A DNA stretch of 64,000 bases, taken from assembly GCA_949592205.1 (NCBI GenBank), contig CATIUR010000001.1:244581250-244645249 (forward strand), in the 5' to 3' direction. The notes below the pieces were generated by a model that was given only the letters and a program-made list of their open reading frames with translations, ran no database searches and was not told the DNA's origin. This document shows, piece after piece, positions 32,789 to 44,500 of this stretch. Position 1 is the stretch's first letter. Each line of letters opens with the position of its first letter. Source of the DNA: Helichrysum umbraculigerum (lineage: Eukaryota > Streptophyta > Magnoliopsida > Asterales > Asteraceae). Made by a program: the position numbers and the translations under genes.

Positions 32789-34245
32789 AAAATGGAAAAT
32801 ACCTAACTTACTACACACAACACAGGCAAGAATACCTGATCATATATAGTATAGCTCAGTAAGTCCGAGTCGAACACAGGGAACGGATGTCAATATTAAC
32901 AAATTGGAAATTGCTACAATTAATTAAAGCAGTAAAAAGTGTGGACGTTTTAGTTCCGATCGAACAAATGAGTAACAATTTGAAAAGAAATGATTTATTA
33001 AATAAAACTTAATTATAAAATAAAGAAATAATAAAATAACTTAATAAAAGATTTAATTCAAATAGTAAAAGAAGTACAATTGCTTAGACTAGTTTCCTCA
33101 GAATCCGAATATCACTTTATTGAATTGCTAATGTATGAACTTCATTGTGACATGACAAATGTATCAACCATCTTTGCAGGATTAATTGATTAAACACAAT
33201 TCAGAAAGATATAAAGTTGTTTTCAACCCGCTAACAGTTCAATTTAACGTTATCCACCAAATTGCATTATGAATTATAACTACACCGTTTGTATGATTTA
33301 TCCTTATAACTTGAATCAACAAAGTATATAACTATTACTAGTTATCACATTCATTACCAATTCTTAACAATAATTGATCCTAGCCTATCAAACTCAGTCT
33401 ATTTAGTGATAATCATCAATTAAAACCAACAATCATCAATAATGACCAATCAATAGAGAACTCAATCATAAATCAATGGATCATCACGCTAGGTTATCAT
33501 CAAGATTCAACAATTAAACATGGATCTTCGAATAAACATATAAACATTCATGAAATTCAATATTAACTAGCAATTCAACAATCAAATCATCATCCGAGTA
33601 TTATCATCTAAGCAATTGTATATAAAACTTAGCCACTCATATTATCACAGAAAATCAGTTCTAAAAATGAAACCATAATCATAATCAAATGATAAGAAGA
33701 AATGTATTCGAACCGAAATAATGAAATAACGAATAAACGAATGAAAGCCCTTGAATCTTCTTGCTCTTTTCCCCTTCAAAAACTCTGGAAAATGGTTTAA
33801 GAACTGAAGAAATCGTCTGGAGAAAAAATGTGAAGTGATAGCCTCAAAATGAAAGCAAAATGAGGTATTTAGGGTTTCTGCCGAATCAATCCATACGCCG
33901 TATGGAATTCCATACGCCGTATGGATTGAAAAGCCCATGGGTTTAACTCGCGTCTTCTGGCGGCCCGGCTCAACTGATCCATATGCCGTATGGATTTCCA
34001 TACGCCATATGGATTGAAAACCTCAATTCTTCAGCCAATCGACTTCCATTCTTCAAGCTCCACAATTTTTAGCATCTTTTCTTCGATATTCACTCGTTTT
34101 CCGTTTCTTTTATAATTCAAGCTCCAGATAATTCCTAAATGCAAATATGAACGAAATGAGTATCGAATTCACATCAAATGCATAAGAAATTAATCAAACT
34201 AAGGGGTAATTAGTACTATAAAATAGCACATTTTGGCGTTCATCA
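32789..34245 (-). repeat. Element B 5' LTR, U5 end deleted
   Basis: Aligns with 14832-16318 but lacks the terminal bases next to the primer site; AAAAA flanks the missing 36 bp in the intact copy, suggesting a microhomology deletion. The outer end is intact (TGATG on the minus strand at 34245). The dyad array is at 33890-34013, two copies perfect and two each with one change. Confidence 0.93.
33890..34013 (-). repeat. Element B 5' LTR dyads, two decayed
   Basis: Four CCATACG-C-CGTATGG sites as in the 3' LTR. The third reads CCATATG in its left arm and the fourth CATATGG in its right arm; both changes are CG to TG or CA, as expected of deaminated methylcytosine. Confidence 0.85.
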
Positions 34246-34339
34246 TACACCTTTTATAATCACTTTCTCATACAACTACTAATCCCACACTTTAGAATGT
34301 TTGACTCAACACAAAATAGATTTGGGATTGAACACTTAC
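34246..34339 (-). mobile_element. Element E leader fragment between B and C
   Basis: The 94 bases continue the element E leader that starts beside the primer site at 51704-51748, and match the element D leader (ATTTGGGATTGAACA is shared). C is inserted at 34340 and B abuts at 34245. Confidence 0.8.
34335..34339. other. Target-site duplication of element C, left copy
   Basis: CTTAC, repeated at 51704-51708 directly after the 3' LTR. Confidence 0.93.
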
Positions 34340-35996
34340 TGATATTGCTCATTTTGTATAAGTTTATCTTTAGCGATATCATTGTTTTTGCATTCATTTT
34401 AAGTAGACTTTATGAACTTTTGGTACTTATTTAGTTTGAATTGAATTATAGGCGCCAATATTAAAGAATCGTCGTTTGGACTGCATTGTGGTTATGATTC
34501 GAGCAAGTTTGTAAAGTGTTGAAGTCTTGAGCTAAAAACTGGTCTGCTGGAAAACAGGTTGAAGCCGCCGGCTTGTTGGATAAGCCGCCGGGTTGTGATG
34601 ATTTGTTGAAGCCGCCGGTTTGAGTGTTTAAGCCGCCGGGTTGTTTGAATGTTGTGAAGCCGCCGGCTTCACATAATGAGCCGCCGGCTTGGTGGGCGGC
34701 AGATCACTTTTGCTTAGAAAAACACCTTTTTCATTTCTCATCTCAACAACTTTCTTACACACGAAAAACACACACGAAAACCAGTCTCTAGGTGGCGATT
34801 TTGGCGTTTTTGAAGGTTTTCTTTCATTTTCTTCAAGATTTCCTTTAGTGTAGCATCTCTCGGTTACTAACAATCATCATCTCGACATTGTACGAACTCG
34901 GTTTGCATTTTTTATCTAAATATAATCATGTTTTCCTTAGTTTCTTTGATATTTTATGTGTATGATGATGTGATTATGATGGTTGGATAGGTTTTGTTAT
35001 ACTTGCTTGGATGAACTAGTTAGTGACTAGGGGTGTTGTATTTGGTGTTTGATTTATGCTTCGAGTTTAAGATTCATCCATAAATTTGTATGTAACTAGT
35101 TGATGTGGTTTAACTTGTGGGTATTTTGCCTAAACAACTATGGCGAATGTTTGTTGTTTAATAAAAATACTTGTTATTTGTATGAAATGTATGAATGAAT
35201 CTATTTTCGCGAATGTGAAAATTATTACAAGTGAAGCTAGTTAACTAGTATGATTTGAATTAGCGATTTTGGCGAATGTCTTTCGTTTGGATGAATCATA
35301 AACTCTTTTAACTCAAACTCGTGTTTAATCAACTATTTGTGTATTTGAGCTTAATGTCAAGTAATTAACTTGTTTGATAATTTGCGAATAGATATAGCGA
35401 ACGTTTTCTATCTAGTAAATTGTTGTCAACTTTTTGTCTATAAATTGTTGAACTTGATTGCGGATGTGGTTTTGGAATAGGTTAACAAGTTAAGCTCAAA
35501 TATGCAAATAGGTAACTATGGCGAATGTCCGTTATTTGATTGAATTATGGGTTTGTAAATTGAAGTTGAATTACTAGGTAATGGCGAATGTTAAGCCTAG
35601 GTTTGATGGAAAATTGTTTGCATAAAACAACCGGTTTTAACTTTACACCCCGAAATCACTAACGATCTAATCCAAGCAAGTATAGTTTTTTTTATATTTG
35701 AAAGTTCCAAATCAATCACTTTGACTCTAAAGAGTCCACTTGCCTAGTTTAACAAAAATTTCGTAGTTTTAAGCAACGTGACAATTCGGTCACACAAACC
35801 AACCACATTTTATTTTCTCTTTTTAAATTGCTCACACTTCTATTGATTATCCAATCTAGTTCCCTATGTTCGAACCCGAACTTACCCAACTATACTACCA
35901 CACGATAGGGTCCACTGCCCGGTTGTGTTTTGGTCTAGCTCGGTACTTTCTTGTTCACTTTTTAACGATAATTTTATAACTAGATTTAGCACATCA
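34340..35996 (+). repeat. Element C 5' LTR (1657 bp)
   Basis: Starts TGATATTGCTC and ends TTTAGCACATCA. Carries six AAGCCG-type dyads at 34562-34690, then a pyrimidine-rich leader-like stretch at about 34720-34770. A GCGAATG motif recurs at about 35140-35600. Confidence 0.95.
34562..34690 (+). repeat. Six CG-centred dyads in element C 5' LTR
   Basis: Core AAGCCG-C-CGGCTT: the copies at 34562 and 34657 are perfect, those at 34582, 34609 and 34630 have one arm change, and 34678 starts with G. They sit about 220-350 bp into the LTR. The 3' LTR array is at about 50269-50397. The same motif recurs inside the element at 45200-45492. Confidence 0.88.
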
Positions 35997-36002
35997 AGTT
36001 TT

Positions 36003-36020
36003 TGGCGCCGCTGCCGGGGA
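36003..36020 (+). other. Primer-binding site, Asp tRNA (element C)
   Basis: TGGCGCCGCTGCCGGGGA, one base from the Asp tRNA complement and identical to that of element B; six bases separate it from the LTR. Confidence 0.9.
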
Positions 36021-36162
36021 TCTTGATTTGTGAAAAGTTGATTTAAGTGTGATTAATTGATCCTTTCTAGAATTTATTCTTGGAAAGTTACCTTTGTTTG
36101 TATTGCGCCGGTGCGTTTATGGTTTTATCGTTTGTGTACTTTCAGGTGTGATTTGGTTGTGG

Positions 36163-38366
36163 ATGAACACAAGGAGCTCCGGTAAAGAGCTTCTAAGTCC
36201 TTTGTCCAATCCGGAGAAGACCAAAAAGAGTAAACAAAGGAGGAAGCCAAAGCAAAGATCATCGGAATCATCTAGTAGTCAAACGGATACCGATACATCT
36301 TCGGGAAACACCATTGAGGTGGAAGAGACTTTTGTGGAGGACATTCCATCACCCGAAGAAGAACCTTCAATACCATCCGAAGGTGAAGAAGAGATGGCGG
36401 ATGAGGATGATACCCCCATTTTCTCACGGACGAGAACCGTGGCACCCACACCCGAGTCGGCCATACGGTTTCAAGATATTGAAAATGATAATTTCTCTTT
36501 GAAGGGGCATCATATGCAACTCATTAGAGATAAACAATTCGATGGAAGGGTGCGGGTCGATCCACACCAACACATTGCTAGCTTTCTTGAAATTGGGAGC
36601 TATTTCAAGTATGGAGCGAATATGGATGAAGTGATTCGCTTACGGACGTTTCCTATGTCACTTTGTGGTGAGGCAAAGATTTGGTATCAAGAATTGGAAC
36701 CAAACACCATCACTACTTGGGATGAGATGAGGGAGGCATTTGTTAGACGATTTTATCCTCCGGCTTTGGCCGAAAGACTTTTGAATGAGATTAGAGCTTT
36801 CAAACAACAAGAAGGGGAAACTTTGGTAGAGGCATGGTGTCGGATGAAAGACATGTTGAGGAATTGCCATGGTCACGATTTGAAGAAGAGAGAGATCATT
36901 GTGTTATTCTACAATGGTCTTAACTTGGAGTCGGCAAGTATTCTTGATGCCTCGGGAGGAGGTCAATTCCTCTACAAGACACCGAATGAAGCATGGAAGC
37001 TTCTTGAAGACAAGGTTATCCAAAGCTTAAATTGGGCTAAGTATAAAGGAGGAAAACCGGTTAAAAAGCATGTTGCATTCGCCGAGGGTACTAGTAGTGG
37101 AAGTGGAAGCTCCAATGACTCGGCCATGATGAAAGAAATCAAGGCTTTATCTTCTAAGTTTGATGCACAATTCAAGACTATCAAAGGTGAAATCAAAGAG
37201 CTTAGAGATGGTTGCGGTAATTGTGGTGGAAATCATGCCACGGCTAATTGTGCACAAGACGATTTGCCAATGGTAGGAGGTGAGGAAGGTGTTAACTTTC
37301 TTCAACAAGGTAATTATCAAAGCGGAAACTACCAACGAGGGGGTTATCAAAACCGAAATTCGGGAGGTTACCAAGTCGGAGGCTATAACCAAAACCAAAA
37401 CCAAATCCGATTTTCTAGACCTAACCAACCTTACAACCAAAACTCCAACCAATCTCAAAACCAATCATACAATCAAAACCAATCCCAAAACCAACCTTAC
37501 AACCAAAATCGACACCAAAGCCCATCTAGAGAACAACAACCACCACCGGTTCAAAAACATGAACCAACATTTACTCCAATGGAACAAATGATGAAGGAGT
37601 TTATGTCAAAGCAAGAAACCGCAACCGAGAGGATGAAAACTCAAATGACAAATATTCGGTTGAGCATGGAACAAGGGCAAAAGAATCAACAAGCTTCTAT
37701 TCAAGATTTGGAGCGGAAAATGGAGAGGTTGTCCGAAGGGCAAAGTAGTAGGCCAACCGATGGCTTACCGAGTAATACACAACAAAACCCAAGACCACAA
37801 CCTTCACCCTCTAGCGGTTCCAAACCTTACCAACCACCACCCGCGAGAAATGAGCATGTGAATGCTATAACCACAAGAAGCGGAAAGGAGCTTCCACCAC
37901 CTCAAACCAAGGACAAAAATGTTTCTAACTCTTTTGTGCAGGAAATGGAGGAGGAAGACAATGAAGAGAATGTTGATACTCCTACACCAACGGTCACACC
38001 GGTGTCACCTACTCCGGTTGTGAAAGCTTACAAGCCGAAGATTCCTTATCCACAAAGACTAAGGAAAGAAAAGATTGCGGCTCAATATGGGAAGTTTGTG
38101 GACATGATCAAGGGCATTCGAATCAATGTGCCTTTGGTTGATGTATTAGCCGGGATGCCGAATTATGCCAAATTCATCAAGGATTTGGTGAGCAACAAAG
38201 AAAAATTGTCGGAGGCTTCGGCAATGTTTTTGAATGAGGAATGCTCGGCACTTGTCCAAAACCAAATTCCACCCAAGCTTGGAGATCCCGGGAGTTTCAT
38301 CATTTCTTGTACATTGGGTAAAATCATTACTTGTGATGCACTTGCGGACCTAGGTGCTAGTATAAA
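36163..38366 (+). pseudogene. Element C gag and start of protease, interrupted by solo LTR G
   Basis: From the ATG at 36163 (the in-frame ATG at 36094 would add a 23-residue hydrophobic leader that overlaps the untranslated region, and a splice-acceptor-like TTTCAG lies between the two). Domains: an acidic Ser/Glu-rich N-terminus, the Athila capsid domain (residues about 120-280), one zinc knuckle CGNCGGNHATANC near 37215, a remarkable Asn/Gln/Tyr/Gly-rich stretch at about 37300-37530, a coiled region, a Pro-rich linker, and the protease start with ADLGASIN ending at 38366. Element G begins in the next base. The reading frame resumes at 41529 on the far side. Without the insertion gag-pol would be continuous up to the frameshift at 44660. 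Confidence 0.9.
38362..38366. other. Target-site duplication of element G, left copy
   Basis: ATAAA, repeated at 41524-41528. Confidence 0.93.
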
Positions 38367-38993
38367 TGTAACACCCTCAAATTTCGGTTTGCGGAAGCGA
38401 TCGGGTCGGGTGTTACTAAATCAAATATCACAGCATAAGATACATAATGAACGACTCTAAATGAGACGTTTGAAAATAGTTATACATTTACCATATAAAA
38501 CGTTTACAAAGTTAATAGTGGTTTTCAAATACATAATTTGAAATACAAAAGTAAATGCAGAGTTGTCCCAAAGTTTGTAAACATGCGACTCGAGCTAGCA
38601 TAGCTTGTAGTGGTCCTAATCCTGTGGCCACCTGAGAATACATACTAAAACAGGTCAGCTATAAAGCTGGTGAGTTCACAGAGTATTAAATATGAAATCG
38701 TGTGATAATACCATCCGTATTATAAAAAAACGGTTATCCACCGTGTATTTAGATTAATGAGTTTGCAAAGACATTACAAAAGTTATATATCGGAGTGTAG
38801 GTTACCCTAACCATATGGTTTACCAGATAGTGGAGTTTAGTATGCATCTGCTATTAGTCTTTTCATAGGGGTACGGGTTCCTAGAATTAGGTCATCTACC
38901 CATGTAGGACCCACAATATATGTTGATTTGTTAATAAGTACCCCGAGTCCCAATAATCCATCGGATTATTCTGCAAGTATATAAGAAATGAAA

Positions 38994-39604
38994 GTAGCAC
39001 TACGTGCATAATTTATGTCAAGAGCACCACGTGCTTAAACTGGATAAACAATGAAGCAACCTGTGCTTAAGTTCAAATGTAGTGAGGCACTCCGTGCCTG
39101 ATGTACGTAATACGTATGCATAGATATGAAGCACCACGTGCTTAGTAAGACAGTAGTAAGTATACATCAACATGTATAGGTAATCGGAAGTAGCACCACG
39201 TGCCAAGTAGTGGTTCAACGAACCCGGAAGTAGCACAACGTGCCCGGAAGTAGCACAACGGGCCCGGAAGTAGCGCAACGCGCCCAATGATGGCCCTACA
39301 GGCTCTGCAGTAGCATAACATGCCTACTGTATGTTCAAATGAAGCATTACATGCTTGTTTAACGTTAATGAAGCACTACGTGCTTAATGGCGTAAATAGG
39401 GTGTGTACATGTATATATATATATAAGCGAAGCATCGCGTGCTTGTTAGTGTAAGCGTGTGTACATCATCATGTACATGTAATCGTAAGTAGCACAACGT
39501 GCCAAGTTGTGGTTCAACGAACCCGGAAGTAGCACAACGTGCCCGGAAGTAGCGCAACGCGCCCAGTGATGGCCCCACGGGCTCGATAGTAGCACAACGT
39601 GCTA
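38994..39604 (-). repeat. Array of about 20 GCAC-N3-GTGC dyads in element G
   Basis: Repeated, unevenly spaced sites of the form arm-NAC-arm. Most are GCAC with GTGC; others are GCGC with GCGC (39273, 39552), GCAT with ATGC (39313, 39344), GTTC with GAAC (39212, 39512) and GCCC with GGGC (39572). Both arms change together. Some are broken, for example GCAC with GGGC near 39253. Copies sit in a diverged GGAAGTA-type context. Confidence 0.85.
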
Positions 39605-40501
39605 AACAGTTTATGTATGCATAAATTAGTGTAAGCTATCTACAGATAATCACTACACTCAATTTATGTGTGTTTATTACCCTACGGTAATACTGAAGGT
39701 GTAATCTAACAATCTACACCTATGACTAAAGTTTAGTGTTCACAATGTTTCTAAGTGTGACTAATCACCACCTAGATGATGGGTGTAGCATGTCATGTCT
39801 AGAGGCGTATAAACATCACCTAGCTATTCGGAGTAGTACATAATGCCTAAGTGTGTCATCACATCACTTAGTTGTCGAAGAGTAACTACAGTACGTAAAT
39901 ATTGTATGCTATCGTCTGGTTTCATGAATCGTGTCACGACTAGTGAGTAGGGTCTCCATATTGTGTTTCACAAGTAAACTAACCAAGTTTAGTAATAATG
40001 CCTCGTCGATGTGACGAGTGTTTAAATAGTGTTACTTGTATAATTTTAGTTGTTGTCTAGCTAAGGCACACCTAGTTAGCCTATTGTGTACGGTTGTCTC
40101 AAGTGCGTTGGAGTCTAACATGTCATTTGCAAACGTTTGTAAAGCAGTTGTAAGTTCGTTTATCAACGAAAAGTAAGTAAATCATGAGTATGTATCTCCC
40201 CCAAAATCAGTGAAAACAGTAAAAAGGAGGGGTTATGAACTCACCTGAGGAGCTAGCGTCCTAATGTAACGAGTCGTGTCCCAATATAATCTCCTAGTGT
40301 CCTAAACACGAGAGATTTCGTATGTTTGTAAGTATGGTTCGTGATTGGTGCATCGTAATAATAATTCTTATTATTATTAGGTTCGAGTTTTCGTATACTT
40401 CATAAAGTATGTTTGTTTTGAATGTGAGTCGTATCATATTTAAAAAGTTGTTTGAAAACGTCTTCCGATACTTAGAAAAATTTGGCTATTTTCTGTTTTC
40501 T

Positions 40502-40746
40502 GCGACATAACATGCGACACTAAAATGTGTCGTGCGACACAAGGGTTGTGTCGCATAATGCGACACAAGAGTTATACGACACAGTGGTTGTGTCGCATAA
40601 TGCGTGCGATGCTAAATCAATAGCGACATAAGGGTTGTGTCGCATGGAGTCTGCGACACAAGGTACGACATAACAATACGACATAAGGGTTGTGTCGCAT
40701 GGATAGATCATGCGACACAGTATGCGACACAAGGCTTGTGTCGCAC
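40502..40746 (-). repeat. CGACACAA inverted-repeat array in element G
   Basis: At least six pairs of TGCGACACAA and TTGTGTCGCA-type arms with spacers of a few bases, for example at 40531-40558 and 40720-40745, plus half sites with CGACATAA or TACGAC variants. It is homologous to the arrays in element F LTRs at 55381-55667 and 62752-63038. Confidence 0.88.
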
Positions 40747-41523
40747 TCAAGAACAGCAGCCCAGAAACTTTCGGGTTTCGCGTTTTTCCGGCCAAAATCG
40801 CAAATCAAACTCATTTTCAAGCTATAAAATCGTGGTTTCTTGGTTGTTTAGGTTATAAGTAAGTCATGTAATCATTATTACACTAAAACATTACTTCAAA
40901 ATGATTAAATCTAAGAATTTGAGAATTTCTTACGAATGCGAATCGAGGCCAAACGAGGAAGAAAACGATGATGTTGTCTTTGTAAATGTTGTTCCACTCG
41001 TGATGGTGATTCCGAAAATGTAACTTGTCGTGGGTCGATTTGAAGATCCGAATTTTGTGGTAATTGGGTGGAGAGAGTTTGTGTGATATGTGTGTGTGTA
41101 AAATGAAGGAAAATGAGAGGGTGAGGTGGGGTGGAGGTGGGTTTTACCCAATTCCAGATCCCGCTTCGCGGACTGTGGTCTCCAACCACAGTGTAAAATA
41201 CTCGTGTTATATTTGTCAATTGTAATAAAAATTAATACTTTTAATTTATATAAAATTGGTTTATTTGTTTTTGAAATATTTACTAGTTGAAACATTTTAT
41301 AAAATGAAATGTTTTGGAATAAAGTTTTTATAACTTTATTTTGTATGTTTTTATTTTATTCCTAAACGTGATTCATAAATAATCGTTCGCGACATATATG
41401 TAACTAATACATATTTATATATATGTAATTACTCAAATACTTCGTTGATACGCATATGAAATATGCGATTTAAGAAAAGTTAAATTGGACCCGAATTTTG
41501 GTCCTTTTTGACCGGGTGTTACA

Positions 41524-41528
41524 ATAAA
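41524..41528. other. Target-site duplication of element G, right copy
   Basis: ATAAA, identical to 38362-38366. Confidence 0.93.
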
Positions 41529-44500
41529 CTTAATGCCATATTCACTTTATGCTAAATTGGCCCTAGGATCCTTAACCCCCACTCGCATGAGCATCCGTCT
41601 TGCCGATAGGTCATTCCAATATCCCGTTGGGATTGCGGAAAACATGCTAATAGAAGTAGGGCAATTTACCTTTCCGGTTGACTTTGTTATCCTCGAAATG
41701 GAGGAGGATAGTAAAGTGCCTTTGATTTTAGGACGACCCTTCCTACATACCGCGGATGCCATAATTGGGGTTAAAGATAAGAAATTGACCTTGGGGGTGG
41801 GTGATGAAAGGATTGCATTCACGGTCGATAAGGCCATGAAGCATCCTTATTCTAATGATGATTCGTGTTTTAGAATTGATGTGATAGATGATGTTGTGGA
41901 GGAAGAATTGGAAGGCTTGCTTGGATTAGAATCGGAGCATGTTGACTTGCTAGAGTCAAATGTTAAAGGAATGACCGAGGAGGAGTTGGTCATGAGCATG
42001 GAAGAAACAAATGACGAAGAAGAGCTCGAATGTGAGGATGCTTTTGAGGAGCTCACAAAGGATGACAATATGAGAATCAAAACGTCATTGGAGGATCCAC
42101 CACATGATTTGGAGTTGAAAGAACTTCCAAGTCATTTGGAGTATGCCTATCTCCATGAGGAAAATCTCCTACCCGTAATCATTTCTTCATCCCTTGTGAA
42201 CGATGAAAAACTTAAATTGTTGAATGTACTTAAGGCTCACAAAAGAGCTTTCGCTTGGCGGACATCCGACATACCGGGAATAAGCCCATCCTTTTGTCAA
42301 CACAAAATTAATTTTGTTGATGATTTTAAACCCGTTGTCCAAAGACAACGGAGGCTTAATCCCAATATGGTGGATGTGGTCAAGAAAGAAGTAATTAAGC
42401 TTCTTGATGCGGGTATTATTTACCCCATTGCGGATAGTTCTTGGGTGAGCCCGGTACATTGTGTACCAAAGAAAGGGGGGATGACCGTAGTTGCCAATGA
42501 CCAAAACGAAATGATACCCACTAGGACGGTCACGGGTTGGCGTGTGTGCATTGATTATAGGAGATTGAATGATGCCACGAGAAAAGACCATTTTCCCTTA
42601 CCATTCATTGACCAAATGCTTGAGAGGCTAGCGGTTAATGAATATTATTGTTTCCTTGACGGGTTCTCGGGATACTTTCAAATCCCCATAGAACCCGAAG
42701 ACCAAGAAAAGACCACATTCACTTGCCCTTTCGGTACTTATGCCTATAGGAGAATGCCCTTTGGTCTTTGCAATGCTCCCGCCACATTCCAACGTTGTAT
42801 GATTGCCATTTTTCATGATATGGTTGAAACTTCCATGGAAGTCTTCATGGATGATTTTTCGGTATTTGGCGATTCATTCGAGTCATGTCTAAAAAACTTG
42901 GATAAAATGTTGGAGAGATGTGAGAAAGCCCATCTAGTCTTGAATTGGGAGAAATGCCATTTTATGGTGAAAGAGGGTATTGTATTGGGACATAAAGTGT
43001 CGGGGTTGGGAATTGAAGTTGATAGGGCTAAGATTGATGTTATTGCCAAATTACCTCCACCGACCAATGTTAAGGGCATTAGAAGTTTTCTTGGTCATGC
43101 CGGTTTTTACCGAAGATTCATTAAGGATTTTTCGAAGATCACCCGTCCAATGACTAGGCTACTTGAAAAGGATGCCCCTTTTGTGTTTGATGGACCATGT
43201 TTGAATGCATTTTCGACCCTTAAAGACCATTTGACTAAGGCACCTATCATAGTTTCACCCGATTGGTCACAACCGTTTGAACTCATGTGTGATGCAAGTG
43301 ACTTTGCCTTAGGAGCTGTCCTGGGACAAAGGATTGATAAACATTTCAAACCCATTTACTTTGCTAGCAAAACCTTGAATGGGGCCCAACAAAATTACAC
43401 AACCACTGAAAAAGAATTGCTTGCCGTGGTGTTTGCCTTTGACAAATTTAGGCAATATCTTGTGCTATCTAAAACCGTAGTTTTCACCGACCATTCGGCT
43501 TTAAAGTATCTTTTCGACAAACAAGATGCTAAACCCCGTCTCATCCGTTGGATTCTTCTTTTACAAGAATTCGACATTGAGATTAAGGATAAAAAAGGAG
43601 CCGAAAACCTTGCCGCCGATCACTTGTCAAGATTGGAAAATCCACATCTTGACAAGCAAGGCGATACTAATATTGATGATTCCTTTCCCGAGGAATTTCT
43701 TTTGCAGGTGGGTGATGAAAACAAGGATGAGGAAGCACCATGGTATGCCGACTTGGCAAACTATTTGGTTGGTGGCGTTTTGAGGAAGGGCATGAGTCAC
43801 CAAGAGAAAAGCAAATTTTTCTCTACCTTGAAGCATTATTTCTGGGAGGAACCGTATTTATTCCGCGTTTGTGCGGATGGCATGGTGAGGAGATGTGTTT
43901 CGGGTGGTGAAACAAGAAAGATTTTGGATGAATGTCACCATGGGCCCACCGGTGGACATTATGGTCCCTCAGTCACCGCGAAGAAGGTGTTTGATGCGGG
44001 GTTCTATTGGCCAACGATCTTCAAAGAGGCTAACACTTTATGCCAAACTTGCGATGCGTGTCAAAGAACCGGAAACATCTCAAAAAGGGATGAAATGCCG
44101 CAAACTAGCATCCAAGTTTGCGAAGTATTTGATATTTGGGGCATAGACTTCATGGGACCGTTTCCACCTTCATTCAAAAATGAATACATTCTTGTGGCGG
44201 TTGATTACGTGTCCAAATGGGCGGAAGCTAAGGCTTTGCCAAAGAATGACGCTCGTGTGGTCATTGATTTCTTGAAAAGCCTATTTTGCCGATTTGGGAT
44301 GCCTAAAGCGTTGATTAGTGACCGGGGGACTCACTTTGCGAATGCTCAATTGGAAAAAGTTCTCAAGAAGTATGGGGTAAATCACCGGTTCTCGACTTCC
44401 TATCACCCACAAACAAGTGGTCAAGTCGAGAACACTAACCGTGCATTGAAAAGGATTTTAGAGAAAACGGTGAAGGACAACCGGGCCATATGGTCCAAAA

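Larger units (their letters stand above)
14603..34245 (-). mobile_element. Element B: Athila-type element with a second-unit stub, split by array D
   Basis: Read on the minus strand: 5' LTR (34245-32789), Asp-tRNA primer site, gag and protease (32601-30463), pol (30467-29788, then 20331-17660 after the D insertion), 3' noncoding region, 3' LTR (16318-14832), then a further primer site, leader and gag start (14831-14603) before homology stops. LTR ends are TGATG/CATCA. By eye the LTRs differ at close to twenty positions in 1.45 kb, clearly more than those of A or C, so B is older. Bases after the 5' LTR are TACAC; the matching target duplication is not in the expected place because of the second-unit stub. 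Confidence 0.88.
38367..41523 (-). mobile_element. Element G: solo LTR, 3157 bp, in element C protease
   Basis: Starts TGTAACACCCTC and ends CCGGGTGTTACA with ATAAA on both sides and no coding content, which is the signature of a solo LTR left by LTR-LTR recombination. The minus strand matches element F's LTR around the CGACACAA array (both have TTTCTGGGCTG and a TTCTT run just before it) and at the end (GCTTCCGCAAA, then AAATTTG), so G is a minus-strand relative of F with a longer LTR. It holds two dyad arrays, at 38994-39604 and 40502-40746. Confidence 0.92.

Noticed and set aside
36094..36162. Signal-peptide-like start of element C gag
   Set aside because: The hydrophobic stretch precedes the better ATG at 36163, lies in the leader and spans an acceptor-like CAG; gag proteins of this family have no signal peptide.
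38994..39604. CRISPR-like or satellite array
   Set aside because: Repeats are short, unevenly spaced and diverged, and lie inside a solo LTR with its own ATAAA duplication in a plant genome; neither a CRISPR nor an independent satellite.
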